Part shown: one piece after another, positions 1 to 8,617 of the stretch
Numbering within the stretch: position 1 is the stretch's first letter
Layout of the letters: each line of letters opens with the position of its first letter
NCBI RefSeq assembly: GCF_025985425.1
Contig: NZ_CP094972.1
Span: 2,294,001 to 2,358,000 of the forward strand
Direction: 5' to 3'
Source: Entomomonas sp. E2T0
GTDB lineage: Bacteria > Pseudomonadota > Gammaproteobacteria > Pseudomonadales > Pseudomonadaceae
Length of the DNA stretch: 64,000 bases
Program-made: the position numbers and the translations under genes
The notes under the pieces: model-generated
Told to the model about the DNA's origin: nothing
Database searches by the model: none
Seen by the model: the letters and a program-made list of their open reading frames with translations, nothing else

Positions 1-776
1 ATAGTTATAAAGATAAAATTATATTTGGTAAAGATGTCACTCCTGAGATGATTAGTTTTCGCCGAGATGGAGATGTACTTATTGTAGTAGTGGGTGATCA
101 AGGAGATGAAATGCACTTTATTAACTTCTTTAACGGAGCGGGTAACTTAGGGATGGGTGGTCAAAGTTATCGTCACTTTGAATTTGCAGATGGTACAGTT
201 TGGACAGATATTCGTCCAACCTTAAATAATTTAGTATGGACATATTATTATGGTGATGAAGACGATACTATTGTAGGCACTAGTTATCATGATGCCATCT
301 ATGCAGGCGGAGGAAATGATACTATTACAGATACTGTTGGTTATAATTATCTATATGGTGAGGCAGGAGATGATACTATTACAGGCCGAGGAGAGTTAAT
401 AGGTGGTTTAGGTAATGACCATATTATTAATAGAATCAATAGTTCAGCAGGCGATATTATCCATTTTAACCTAGGCGATGGTAAAGATACTATTGATAGT
501 TTTGATCAATATGCTAATAGCGATAGTTATAAAGATAAGATTATATTTGGCAAAGATGTTACACCAGAGATGATTAGTTTTCGCCGAGATGGAGATGTAC
601 TTATTGTAGTAGTGGGTGATCAAGGTGATGAAATGCATTTTATTAACTTCTTTAAAACAGAAGGCAATAATGGCATGGCGGGCCAAAGCTACCGTCACTT
701 TGAGTTTGCAGATAAGACAGTTTGGCCAGATATCCGCCAACTTGAGCAATATAAAACAGGAATTATAAGCAAGTAA
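1..776 (+). CDS. RTX-type calcium-binding repeat protein, C-terminal part (5' end outside window)
   Basis: The frame is open from base 3 to the stop at 774-776, so only the last ~257 residues are visible. They contain glycine/aspartate-rich nonapeptide-like repeats (AGGGNDTI, GEAGDDTI, GGLGNDHI) typical of hemolysin-type calcium-binding proteins exported by type I secretion. A motif of the form NLGDGKDTIDSF matches the hemolysin-related domain seen in large RTX proteins. A block starting SYKDKIIFGKDVTPEMISF occurs twice, at base 3 and base 525, giving a 522-bp (174-residue) module that is nearly identical between copies. The full protein is therefore probably long and modular and continues to the left. 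By family it would be an extracellular or surface protein folding around Ca2+; toxin, adhesin or enzyme activity cannot be told from this end. Confidence 0.85.
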   Translation, partial: SYKDKIIFGKDVTPEMISFRRDGDVLIVVVGDQGDEMHFINFFNGAGNLGMGGQSYRHFEFADGTVWTDIRPTLNNLVWTYYYGDEDDTIVGTSYHDAIYAGGGNDTITDTVGYNYLYGEAGDDTITGRGELIGGLGNDHIINRINSSAGDIIHFNLGDGKDTIDSFDQYANSDSYKDKIIFGKDVTPEMISFRRDGDVLIVVVGDQGDEMHFINFFKTEGNNGMAGQSYRHFEFADKTVWPDIRQLEQYKTGIISK

Positions 777-797
777 AATTCGTAGTTAATCTTTTAC

Positions 798-829
798 AAA
801 GCCCTAGAAATTAATCTAGGGCTTTTTTA
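798..829 (+). terminator. Intrinsic terminator after RTX gene
   Basis: An 11-bp perfect stem (AAAGCCCTAGA / TCTAGGGCTTT) with a 6-nt loop is followed by a T-run, 22 bp after the RTX stop codon. Confidence 0.85.
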
Positions 830-856
830 TAAATATTATTAAAAGGGGAGATAGTG

Positions 857-1081
857 CTAATTATCTAATAAGTTTTTTAACCTTTCGATAAAATTTGTAT
901 ACCCTTCTGGTTGTTCTCCAATTTCTACCAAGTACCAATATGAGTTATATTTTTTGCAATAGGCACTGTAACCATCTTTATTAAAAGATAAGTAATCTTG
1001 TAAAGGGATAGATTTAGAAATACTACTTAGTAAAACTTCATTAGCAGTGTCCTTTTTTACAATACCTTGGAAATTATGCAT
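857..1081 (-). CDS. Small hypothetical protein, possibly the 3' part of a frameshifted gene
   Basis: A 74-residue ORF starting at ATG 1081 (MHNFQGIVKKDTANEV...). The frame stays open upstream to a TTG at 1111, which overlaps the stop codon of another short reverse-strand ORF (1108-1200). The protein is acidic/aromatic with no recognised domain and no signal peptide. Read together, the two ORFs look like one ~115-residue protein broken by a single-base shift, or a translationally coupled pair. There is no strong ribosome binding site at either start. Function unknown; its position beside an RTX gene suggests, but does not show, an accessory or immunity role. Confidence 0.4.
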   Translation of the reverse strand: MHNFQGIVKKDTANEVLLSSISKSIPLQDYLSFNKDGYSAYCKKYNSYWYLVEIGEQPEGYTNFIERLKNLLDN

Positions 1082-1107
1082 AGTTTGTTCTTCGTAGAGG
1101 AGAGGCC

Positions 1108-1200
1108 TCAAGCGCTATTAGCACTCTCTATTACATCTAGTAGTCTTATAGGGCGTTCTTTTCCTATTTTAGTAAGTTTTGTAACAATTAAATCATGCAT
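1108..1200 (-). CDS. Tiny ORF upstream of the 857-1081 gene; likely its severed N-terminus
   Basis: A 30-residue ORF (MHDLIVTKLTKIGKERPIRL...) starts at ATG 1200 and ends with TGA at 1108-1110. That stop overlaps the TTG that opens the neighbouring frame. The composition is protein-like and the two frames abut exactly, the pattern expected of a +1/-1 frameshift in a gene of about 115 codons. No domain is recognised. It could also be a genuine short leader peptide. Confidence 0.25.
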   Translation of the reverse strand: MHDLIVTKLTKIGKERPIRLLDVIESANSA

Positions 1201-1475
1201 TTTTATAACCGCTAAAAGCAATAAAAATACGTTATGTTGTTATTTTGTCACTAAGTCTAGAGAGAAAATGAACTGATAGTTCTATATCGTATTGTTAGAC
1301 TTTTTGCTGATAGCTAGCTGTAATGTGAGAGAGGATTATAGTAGGTGTAGTGATTAATAGTTATAACAGGCAATGGGCTTTAATACCTCTTATCTCATTA
1401 TATGATGAGGTAAGGGGTAAGTATTAATTAGTTAGTCTTATTTAAGCATATTATGAACTATATTGTGGAGATTAC

Positions 1476-2018
1476 ATGTCAAGATTTAATATTCCAGCTG
1501 ATATTAATGCAGCACCTGAAGAATCCCGTGAGATGCTAGAAGCGGTTAATAAACAACTAGGTAAAGTACCTAATTTATATCGCTTAGTAGCGTTAAGCCC
1601 AGTAGCATTAAAAGGTTATGTCAATCTTTCAGGAGCTTTAGCTAAGGGTAAATTACATGCAAAAACTCGTGAAGGTATTTCATTAGCATTAGCTGAGATT
1701 AATGGTTGTTCTTATTGTTTATCTGCTCACAGTTATATTAGCAAAAATTTAATGAAAGTAGATGATGCTGAAATTGCAGCAAACCGTAAAGGTAGTTCTA
1801 ATGATGAGAAAACTAAAGCTGCTATTGAGTTTGCGGTGAAGGTAGCAGAAAAGAAAGGCAAGGTTTCAGCACAAGATTTACAAAATATCCATGAACATGG
1901 TTATAGCGATGCCGAAATTATAGAAATTGTTCAAAATGTGGCACTTAATATTTGGACGAATTATATGAATAATGTGGCTGAAACAGAGGTAGATTTTCCA
2001 AAGGTCACACCTCAATAA
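1476..2018 (+). CDS. Carboxymuconolactone decarboxylase / AhpD-like alkylhydroperoxidase family protein
   Basis: 180 residues, all-helical AhpD-like protein. The redox motif GCSYCLSAH (CxxC followed by a downstream His, about residues 76-84) is the signature of the peroxidase-related CMD branch. It sits after the N-terminal 'LSPVALKGYVNLSGAL' segment common to these proteins. Family members reduce organic peroxides through the CxxC pair or decarboxylate lactones; peroxidase-like activity is the better guess here because both cysteines are present. The start at ATG 1476 is preceded by a weak GGAG (gtggagattac). It is a single-gene unit, closed by the hairpin at 2037-2064. Confidence 0.85.
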   Translation: MSRFNIPADINAAPEESREMLEAVNKQLGKVPNLYRLVALSPVALKGYVNLSGALAKGKLHAKTREGISLALAEINGCSYCLSAHSYISKNLMKVDDAEIAANRKGSSNDEKTKAAIEFAVKVAEKKGKVSAQDLQNIHEHGYSDAEIIEIVQNVALNIWTNYMNNVAETEVDFPKVTPQ

Positions 2019-2036
2019 TGCGAATATTCAAAATAT

Positions 2037-2064
2037 AAAAAAGGAGATTAATCTCCTTTTTTTA
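2037..2064 (+). terminator. Intrinsic terminator
   Basis: Perfect inverted repeat AAAAAAGGAGATTA/TAATCTCCTTTTTT directly followed by T residues, 19 bp past the stop of the AhpD-like gene. Confidence 0.8.
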
Positions 2065-2153
2065 ACTGTGTTATATAAGCAAAATAAAACCTTTACAACC
2101 ACACATAGCTCAAAAGCTAATTAGAGCGTTAGCGTGTTTATATGCTAAGTAAA

Positions 2154-2411
2154 TTAGGTTCGCTTAAACTCTGTCCATAAAGCTTTCACTTGTGCCATAC
2201 GGTATTCAGCTAATCTTAATACTTTGATCATAAATTCATTGCCTTTTATTTTTTCTAAGTAATTTGCATTATATTCAAAGCTAGTATTATCTTTAATAGT
2301 AGAGTGCGTTAAGTCTGCTACTTCTTCCACAATATCATTTATATCTACTAAATCTTTACTACTGTTTAATAGTTCTAATGCATTGTGTAATGTGACAGTG
2401 ACATATTTCAT
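2154..2411 (-). CDS. Hypothetical protein, 85 aa
   Basis: Reverse-strand ORF from ATG 2411 with a plausible ribosome binding site (GAAGGT, about 8 bp upstream). The protein (MKYVTVTLHNALELLNSS...) is acidic in the middle and basic at its C-terminus, predicted helical, with no signal peptide, membrane segment or recognised domain. It stands alone between an AhpD-like gene and the DUF2868 gene. Function unknown; the ribosome binding site and normal composition support a real gene. Confidence 0.5.
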   Translation of the reverse strand: MKYVTVTLHNALELLNSSKDLVDINDIVEEVADLTHSTIKDNTSFEYNANYLEKIKGNEFMIKVLRLAEYRMAQVKALWTEFKRT

Positions 2412-2654
2412 AGTATTTACCTTCTATATTAACTTTATAGGTTATATGCCCATTGGTTAGTGGAGATAAGTTAACCCTATAAATTTCTAACAGTTTAACT
2501 ATACGCCTTCTTTATTAATTATCTAGAATAGATATATGTCTTTAAATTTCTTTTATTATATTTAAACAAAATTTAAATATTTATCCACAATATTTTCAGT
2601 CAGATGCAGTAGAATATAAGTTAATGTGTCTAGCAAAGGCTATTTATAAATATT

Positions 2655-4040
2655 GTGGCTAAACTAACTAATCAACAACATTTTAATGAGCTATGGTTAG
2701 CTGAAACTATTCGTTTGCAAGAAGAGCAACAAGGAGTACTAGCAGATAGTGAAGCTGTGCGCCAAGCACGTAAAGCGGGTGGTGACTTACAAACACGTAT
2801 TGTGGCACGTGCTCACTGGTTAGCCAATAAAACAGATTTATTATTGGCACAGCAAAGCGCTTTAACTGCTATGCATTGGTCTGTGCGTATTTTGTGTGTA
2901 TTAGCTATTTTTGTTGGTATAGGGCTAGTATTACCTACCTTTTCAGCGGCAGAACATACTATTAATATTTTTAGCGCCCTTGGTTGTTTGCTGGGCCTAA
3001 ATATATTAATGCTTATTATTTGGTTAGCAGGCACATTTGTTGGTGGGCAATCAGTTAATCAATTAGGTCGTTTTAGTTTGTGGCTAACCAGTAAATTAAC
3101 AGGTAAAAAGCAAGTTGTGCAGTTAATGCCGGCCTTACTTAGTTTATTACATCAAAGAAAACTAGAGCGTTGGTGGTTAGGTAAGTTAACCAATGGGTTA
3201 TGGTTATTAGCCTCAATAGTTGCTTTAATTAGTTTGTTATTATTATTGGCTACACAACGTTATGGCTTTATTTGGCAAACTACTATTTTAAGTGCCGATA
3301 GTTTTGTAACTGTAGTACAGGTTTTAGGCACTTTACCTCATATATTAGGCTTTCCTATTCCTAGTGAAGAGCTTGTTAGGCAAAGTGGTGATATGGCGGT
3401 AATGACAGATACTGCTAGACAAACTTGGGCCACTTGGTTAGTAGGTGTTTTAGTAGTATATGGAATATTACCTCGGTTAGTATTGTTTTTTCTTTGTAGT
3501 AGTTTTGGCCAATATGGTTATAAACGCCTTAGTTTAGATTTATCGTTACCTAGTTATAGTTTATTAAAGTCACGGTTATTACCAGATACTGAAATAATCG
3601 GTGTAACGGATGCTATACCAGCACATTGGTCAGAACCAACAGCAGCATCAGCTACTTGGTCAGAAAAAGGGGCTGTCTTAGTAGGGGTAGAATTAGAGCC
3701 TAATTATCCTTGGCCACCTGCTACATTATCTGAACATATAGTGGATGCTGGGCTAATAGAAACAAGAGAACAACGTAAGCAGCTATTAGATCAGTTAACC
3801 ATTAACCCTGTTGCTAAATTATTAATCGTTTGTGATCCCAGACGTTCTGTGGATAGAGGAACATTGGCATTGATTACAGAGTTAGCCCATTGTGCAGCAG
3901 AAACTAGGGTATGCTTATTAGTCGAGCAAGATACTGATACGCAACGCCTCGCTGATTGGCAACAAACATTGGATCAATTGCAGTTAGCGTATGGAGATAA
4001 AGATAGTTTACTGGCATGGTTAGGAGCAGAGCATGACTAA
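2655..4040 (+). CDS. DUF2868 membrane protein
   Basis: 461 residues starting at GTG 2655. There is a soluble N-terminus (~70 residues), then hydrophobic helices at roughly residues 75-95, 105-130, 175-200 and 255-285. A cytoplasmic C-terminal half follows, containing a short Rossmann-like stretch (AKLLIVCDPRRSVDRGTLAL). This arrangement matches the DUF2868 family. The gene overlaps the downstream DUF3482 GTPase by 8 bp, a pairing conserved in pseudomonads, so the two probably form one membrane-associated GTPase unit. The biochemical role of the pair is not established. Confidence 0.8.
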   Translation: MAKLTNQQHFNELWLAETIRLQEEQQGVLADSEAVRQARKAGGDLQTRIVARAHWLANKTDLLLAQQSALTAMHWSVRILCVLAIFVGIGLVLPTFSAAEHTINIFSALGCLLGLNILMLIIWLAGTFVGGQSVNQLGRFSLWLTSKLTGKKQVVQLMPALLSLLHQRKLERWWLGKLTNGLWLLASIVALISLLLLLATQRYGFIWQTTILSADSFVTVVQVLGTLPHILGFPIPSEELVRQSGDMAVMTDTARQTWATWLVGVLVVYGILPRLVLFFLCSSFGQYGYKRLSLDLSLPSYSLLKSRLLPDTEIIGVTDAIPAHWSEPTAASATWSEKGAVLVGVELEPNYPWPPATLSEHIVDAGLIETREQRKQLLDQLTINPVAKLLIVCDPRRSVDRGTLALITELAHCAAETRVCLLVEQDTDTQRLADWQQTLDQLQLAYGDKDSLLAWLGAEHD

Positions 4041-5412
4041 GCCATTAGTGCTTGCGTTGGTTGGTCACACTAATGTGGGTAAAACCTCACTATTACGAAC
4101 TTTAATTCGTGATACTCATTTTGGCGAGGTCTCCCATCGACCTAGTACTACCCGTCATGTTGAGGGTGCTAAATTACTAATTGCAGGTAAACCATTATTA
4201 GAACTATATGATACCCCTGGTTTAGAAGATGCTATTGGTTTGCTAGACTATTGTGATCAGTTGGCTCAAGGGGATAGACTTGATGGCCCCGAGAGAATTG
4301 AACGTTTTTTAAAAAGTAATGAGGCAAAACTGCGTTTTGAGCAAGAAGCTAAGGTATTAAGGCAATTATTACAATCTGATGCAGGATTGTATGTAATCGA
4401 TGCAAGAGAGCCTGTACTAGCAAAATATAAAGATGAATTAGAAATTCTAATTGATACAGGTAAACCATTATTACCTGTACTGAATTTTGTAGCCAATAAT
4501 AATCATCGTACTGAAGAGTGGCGAGGGGCTTTAGCACGTTTAGGGTTACATGCATTAGTTCAATTTGATAGTGTTGCACCACCAGAGGATGGTGAACGTC
4601 GCCTATATGAGACGCTAGCCTTATTATTAGAACAAGCTCGACCACAACTATTAGAGCTTATTGGTTATCATGAGCAACAATCTGTGGAGCGTTATCAGCA
4701 AGGATTAAAAATAATTGCTGAGCTATTAATAGATATTGCTGCTTACAGCTTTTTAGTGGCTACAGATGAAAAAAGTATCAATGAGGCTAAGCAAAATTTA
4801 CAAGATAAAGTAAGAAAGCGTGAGCAACATTGTATTGAGTCTTTGTTAGCATTGTATCAGTTTAGAAAAGATGACGCTTTTGCAGGTAACTTACCCTTAA
4901 TTGATGGTCGTTTTGATGATGATTTATTTAACCCTGAAACCATTAAACAGTTTAGCCTTAGTATTGGTAAAGGTGCTGCTGCTGGAGCTGTTGCAGGTGT
5001 AGGTGTGGATTTGATGTTTGCAGGGTTAACCTTAGGAGCTGCTGCGTTGTTAGGTGCTATTACAGGCAGTGCATGGCAAACATTCTCTAATTACAAAGAT
5101 CAATTAGTAGGCAAATTTACAGGTAAGCAATTTTTAGGTGTTGATGATGCTATTTTACAGATTTTGGCTATTCGTCAGTGCTATTTATTAACTGCTTTAG
5201 TAAAACGTGGTCATGCTGCTAATCAGGCGATTGAGTTAAATGTGACAGACCATCATCTGTGGAAAACATTACCGAAACCTTTACAAAAAGCGCGAGCACA
5301 TCAAGACTGGTGTTCGCTATTAAAAGGGTATCGGTCAGCCGATAATGAAAGAGCAGAGCAAATAGTTAAATTAGCGAATAATCTACAAGAAGCTTTAGTA
5401 GACGCAGTTTAA
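4033..5412 (+). CDS. Era-like GTPase with DUF3482 domain
   Basis: 459 residues. The N-terminus has a canonical P-loop GTPase G1 motif (GHTNVGKTSLL, ~residues 11-21), a G3 motif (DTPG, ~61-64) and a G4-like NFVANN near 151-156. The remainder matches DUF3482, with a glycine/alanine-rich helical hairpin (GKGAAAGAVAGVGVDLMFAG, ~318-337) that could insert into or lie on the membrane. It overlaps the DUF2868 gene (ATGA-type junction), indicating translational coupling. A regulatory GTPase acting with its membrane partner is likely; the target is unknown. Confidence 0.85.
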   Translation: MTKPLVLALVGHTNVGKTSLLRTLIRDTHFGEVSHRPSTTRHVEGAKLLIAGKPLLELYDTPGLEDAIGLLDYCDQLAQGDRLDGPERIERFLKSNEAKLRFEQEAKVLRQLLQSDAGLYVIDAREPVLAKYKDELEILIDTGKPLLPVLNFVANNNHRTEEWRGALARLGLHALVQFDSVAPPEDGERRLYETLALLLEQARPQLLELIGYHEQQSVERYQQGLKIIAELLIDIAAYSFLVATDEKSINEAKQNLQDKVRKREQHCIESLLALYQFRKDDAFAGNLPLIDGRFDDDLFNPETIKQFSLSIGKGAAAGAVAGVGVDLMFAGLTLGAAALLGAITGSAWQTFSNYKDQLVGKFTGKQFLGVDDAILQILAIRQCYLLTALVKRGHAANQAIELNVTDHHLWKTLPKPLQKARAHQDWCSLLKGYRSADNERAEQIVKLANNLQEALVDAV

Positions 5413-5531
5413 TTATAAAAATGGATACTAAATAACTTTGCTGATCTTAATATGATCAAAACTCCTTGTTTACTATAGGTACTAAGGGTATATTCCAGTT
5501 ATTGTACAATTTAGTAAAAGGAGTTTTTACA

Positions 5532-6278
5532 TTGGACATCCCACGTATCTTCAATATTACTGAGAGTGCTCATCGTATTCACAACCCATTTACAGCAGAA
5601 AAACTTGCTACGCTTGGTGCAGTATTGCGTTTAGATGCTGGAGCTAGTGTACTGGATCTCGGTAGCGGTTCAGGCGAAATGCTGTGTACTTGGGCGCGTG
5701 ATTATGGAATTACTGGTGTTGGCATTGATATGAGCCAGTTATTCAGTAAGCAAGCAAAACTTCGAGCTAAAGAACTTGGAGTCACTGGTCAAGTTAAGTT
5801 TATTCATGATAATGCTGTTGGTTACATCGCTGATAAAAAGGTTGATATAGCAGCCTGTGTCGGTGCTACGTGGATTGGTGGGGGGATTGCTGGCACTATC
5901 GAGCTTCTGACGAAGAGTCTCCATACGGGTGGAACAATCCTTATTGGTGAACCCTACTGGCGTCAGTTGCCACCAACGGAAGATGTTGTTAAGGGTTGCT
6001 GTGCTGAGTCTATTTCTGACTTTGTTATGTTGCCAGAGCTTATTACTTATTTTGGTGACCTTAATTATGATGTTGTGGAAATGGTTCTGGCTGACCAAGA
6101 AGGATGGGATAGGTATGAGGCAGCCAAGTGGCTCACCATGCGTCGATGGCTTGAAGCAAATCCGAACGATGATTTTGCAAAAGAAGTGCGAACTCAACTG
6201 ACTTTAGAACCAAAACGTTACGTCACATATACACGTGAATATTTGGGGTGGGGTGTGTTCGCATTGATTGCACGCTGA
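5532..6278 (+). CDS. SAM-dependent methyltransferase, YjhP-like
   Basis: About 248 residues from a TTG start at 5532. I chose this start because AAAGGAG lies 9-15 bp upstream and because LDIPRIFNITESAHRIHNPF matches the usual N-terminus of YjhP-like proteins (with M for L). The longer frame from 5466 would add 22 residues unlike the family. Motif I is VLDLGSGSGEM (~42-52). The stretches CVGATWI, LIGEPYWRQLP, and QEGWDRYEAAKWLTMRRWL are characteristic of this family. The substrate is unknown. Codon use is richer in GC than its neighbours and it stands as a single gene, which hints at horizontal acquisition. Confidence 0.8.
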   Translation: MDIPRIFNITESAHRIHNPFTAEKLATLGAVLRLDAGASVLDLGSGSGEMLCTWARDYGITGVGIDMSQLFSKQAKLRAKELGVTGQVKFIHDNAVGYIADKKVDIAACVGATWIGGGIAGTIELLTKSLHTGGTILIGEPYWRQLPPTEDVVKGCCAESISDFVMLPELITYFGDLNYDVVEMVLADQEGWDRYEAAKWLTMRRWLEANPNDDFAKEVRTQLTLEPKRYVTYTREYLGWGVFALIAR

Positions 6279-6413
6279 TATGTGGCAAGAGGATATTCAA
6301 TGACTTGATAGAGTGTGAGTTGTGTTTAACTAAACAATCACTCTTAATAATAAAAGGACAATATCAATAGTACTTATCTAATTTGTTTTAGTTTATTTGT
6401 GAAAGATATTTGT

Positions 6414-6443
6414 AAAGCAGTATAGAATACCTATACTGCTTTT
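6414..6443. terminator. Bidirectional terminator hairpin
   Basis: A perfect 12-bp stem (AAAGCAGTATAG / CTATACTGCTTT) with a 5-nt loop lies between the convergent methyltransferase gene and the symporter gene, 20 bp past the symporter stop. T residues follow the stem on the + strand. Confidence 0.7.
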
Positions 6444-6461
6444 AGAAAGAACTAAGAGAAT

Positions 6462-7820
6462 TTAGCCTTTAGGATGAAGCATTTGTTTTTCGTAGGCTAG
6501 AGATTTTTCAACATCAAACTGACCTTCCCATTTAGCGACTACTAAGGCTGCTAGCGAGTTACCTACCACATTAAGTGCGGTACGTGCCATATCCATAATA
6601 CGGTCAACCCCTGCAATAAAGGCTAAACCAAGGGTAGCATCTTTCATATCAATCACGCTGCCTAAAGTGGCAAGTAAAACCACAAAGGAAACACCTGGTA
6701 CACCTGCAATTCCCTTAGAGGTAATCATTAGGGTGAGAACAAGGGTAATTTCATGCCAAATTGTCAGGTTATAACCAAATAGTTGGGCAATAAAAATAGC
6801 AGCAATACTTTGATAAAGGGTCGAACCATCTAAGTTAAAAGAATAACCTGTAGGGATAACAAAGCTAGTGATAGACCTTGGCGCACCATAGTGCTCCATT
6901 TTCTCCATAATACGAGGAAGTACAGTTTCAGAACTTGAAGTGGAGTAGGCTAGTATTAATTCATCTTTTAGGATTAAAATCAGTTTAAAAATATTCAAGC
7001 CACAAATTTTTGCCACAATACCAAATATCACAATAGCGAAAAATAGAATAGCCGCATAAACCAGGGAAACTAATTTTAGTAATGGCAATAATGAACTAAA
7101 ACCAAACTGACTAACAGTAACCGCAATTAATGCAAAAACTCCCACTGGCGCATAGAGCATAATAATATTAGTTACTTTAAACATGGTTTCTGAAACACCA
7201 CTAAAGATATTTAGTAAGGGGTCTCTTTTAGCCGCAGGAATAGAGGATAATGCAACCCCAAACAGTACTGCAAAGAAAATAATTGCCAACATATCGCCAC
7301 GCATTAATGCGGCAAAGATATTGGTAGGTACTAAAGACATTAAGGTTTGTACAAAATGATTTTCATGCGAAACTTGTGCGGTAGCAGAAGCATATTGAGA
7401 GATATCAGTTTGTGTTAAGGTAGAAATATCAATACCTGTACCAGGGTGAAAAACATTAGCAAAAGTAATACCTACCACAATAGCAATGGTGGTAATTACT
7501 TCAAAATAAACTATGGTCTTAACCCCTATACGTCCAAGCTTTTTAGAATCCCCTATACCTGCAACGCCCACTACAATGGACGATAGTACAATAGGTACTA
7601 CAATCATTTTAATAAGACGAATAAATAAATCACCAGCAGGCTGTAAGATAGTATTTATAGTCCAAGTGACATTAGGATTTACAATAGTTTTTTCAAATCC
7701 AAAGATATTAATAAGTTGTACAGTTGGTACATTGTGAAGAATAGCCCCCAATGTAATACCTAAAATTAATGCTATTAATATTTGCCATGCAAGGCTAATT
7801 TTAAATGACTTTTTTTTCAT
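6462..7820 (-). CDS. gltP: Dicarboxylate/amino acid:cation symporter (GltP/DctA family)
   Basis: 452 residues, a normal length for the DAACS family. The serine-rich reentrant-loop motif YSTSSSETVLPRI, the second hairpin motif VIPTGYSFNLDGSTLY and the substrate/ion site segment DRIMDMARTALNVVGNSLAA are all present. Several hydrophobic helices span the protein, which sits in the inner membrane. Family members import glutamate/aspartate or C4-dicarboxylates with H+ or Na+; the sequence resembles the GltP/GltT branch more than DctA, but substrate preference is inferred. It is a single gene with a possible operator just upstream (7854-7869). Confidence 0.85.
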   Translation of the reverse strand: MKKKSFKISLAWQILIALILGITLGAILHNVPTVQLINIFGFEKTIVNPNVTWTINTILQPAGDLFIRLIKMIVVPIVLSSIVVGVAGIGDSKKLGRIGVKTIVYFEVITTIAIVVGITFANVFHPGTGIDISTLTQTDISQYASATAQVSHENHFVQTLMSLVPTNIFAALMRGDMLAIIFFAVLFGVALSSIPAAKRDPLLNIFSGVSETMFKVTNIIMLYAPVGVFALIAVTVSQFGFSSLLPLLKLVSLVYAAILFFAIVIFGIVAKICGLNIFKLILILKDELILAYSTSSSETVLPRIMEKMEHYGAPRSITSFVIPTGYSFNLDGSTLYQSIAAIFIAQLFGYNLTIWHEITLVLTLMITSKGIAGVPGVSFVVLLATLGSVIDMKDATLGLAFIAGVDRIMDMARTALNVVGNSLAALVVAKWEGQFDVEKSLAYEKQMLHPKG

Positions 7821-7853
7821 AATTATCCTAATTTATTTATAGGGTATTTTTAT

Positions 7854-7869
7854 TAACCAAGATTGGTTA
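7854..7869. promoter_or_regulatory. Inverted repeat upstream of the symporter gene (possible operator)
   Basis: A perfect 7-bp inverted repeat with a 2-bp spacer (TAACCAA-GA-TTGGTTA) lies 34-49 bp upstream of the symporter ATG. Size and place fit a dimeric regulator site, but no cognate regulator is adjacent. The rest of the ~390-bp gap to 8212 is AT-rich with no ORF I can support. Confidence 0.35.
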
Positions 7870-8212
7870 TATATAGGAGTGATAATTGGCAAAAAAATGC
7901 CTAATCTGTAGACAAAAATTATAATGTTTAGTTCCCCATTGCTATTTGAAAAATACTAATACTTATTGATACTTATGTATGAAGGCAGTAAACTCGATAT
8001 TATAAGCTATTTATAAATAAAGAGTTATTTTATTTTGCTAGGCGAGTTTTATTTGTAAAAAGTGATTTTTTCTTCACAGTTAATTAATTCACTGTTTTAG
8101 CTATAAAATTAGGGCTATAATAAAAAGGCATAATTAATAATTATGCTAATTCTATTCTGCTTTTTAATATCATCTGTTAAAGGTGATATCCCTTATCAAT
8201 GTATTATTTATT

Positions 8213-8617
8213 ATGAAACGTCAGTATATTTTTATGTTAACTCGGTTGTTAGCAGAGTTAGCGGTGTTGATTGCTTTTTATGCTATAGGAAAGCAATTGG
8301 TAGTCTGGTTTCATCTTTCGATTCCTCCAGGTGTTATTGGTTTAGCATTATTACTTATGGTATTTGCTTCTGGTTGGTTGAGTCCTGATCAACTACAGAG
8401 AGGAGCGGCACTATTATTAGGTGAAATGCTGTTGTTTTTTGTACCAGCAGTAATGAGTTTGCTTGATTATGGTACGCTGATTATGAATCAAGGATGGAAA
8501 ATAATTCTAATTATTCTACTCAGTACAGTGCTAGTGATGTTAGGAACAGCAATTACTGTAGAGCTTATTTATCGTTGGAATTTAATGCGCCGCTGGAGAA
8601 AAAAACATGGTCATTGA
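8213..8617 (+). CDS. CidA/LrgA family membrane protein
   Basis: 134 residues from ATG 8213 (MKRQYIFMLTRLLAELAVLI...). An in-frame ATG at 8183 would add 10 residues but lacks family support. It has four hydrophobic helices and the family motif IPPGVIGLALLL, and ends with a basic tail. LrgA/CidA proteins are holin-like inner membrane proteins implicated in murein hydrolase control and, with LrgB, in small-metabolite transport. The gene overlaps the downstream LrgB gene by 11 bp, so the two form one operon. Confidence 0.85.
   Translation: MKRQYIFMLTRLLAELAVLIAFYAIGKQLVVWFHLSIPPGVIGLALLLMVFASGWLSPDQLQRGAALLLGEMLLFFVPAVMSLLDYGTLIMNQGWKIILIILLSTVLVMLGTAITVELIYRWNLMRRWRKKHGH

Noticed and set aside
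1067-1276. Forward 69-aa ORF
   Set aside because: It lies antisense to the two reverse mini-ORFs and has poor composition.
8143-8388. Forward ORF overlapping the LrgA-type gene
   Set aside because: Shadow frame of the true LrgA-type gene.
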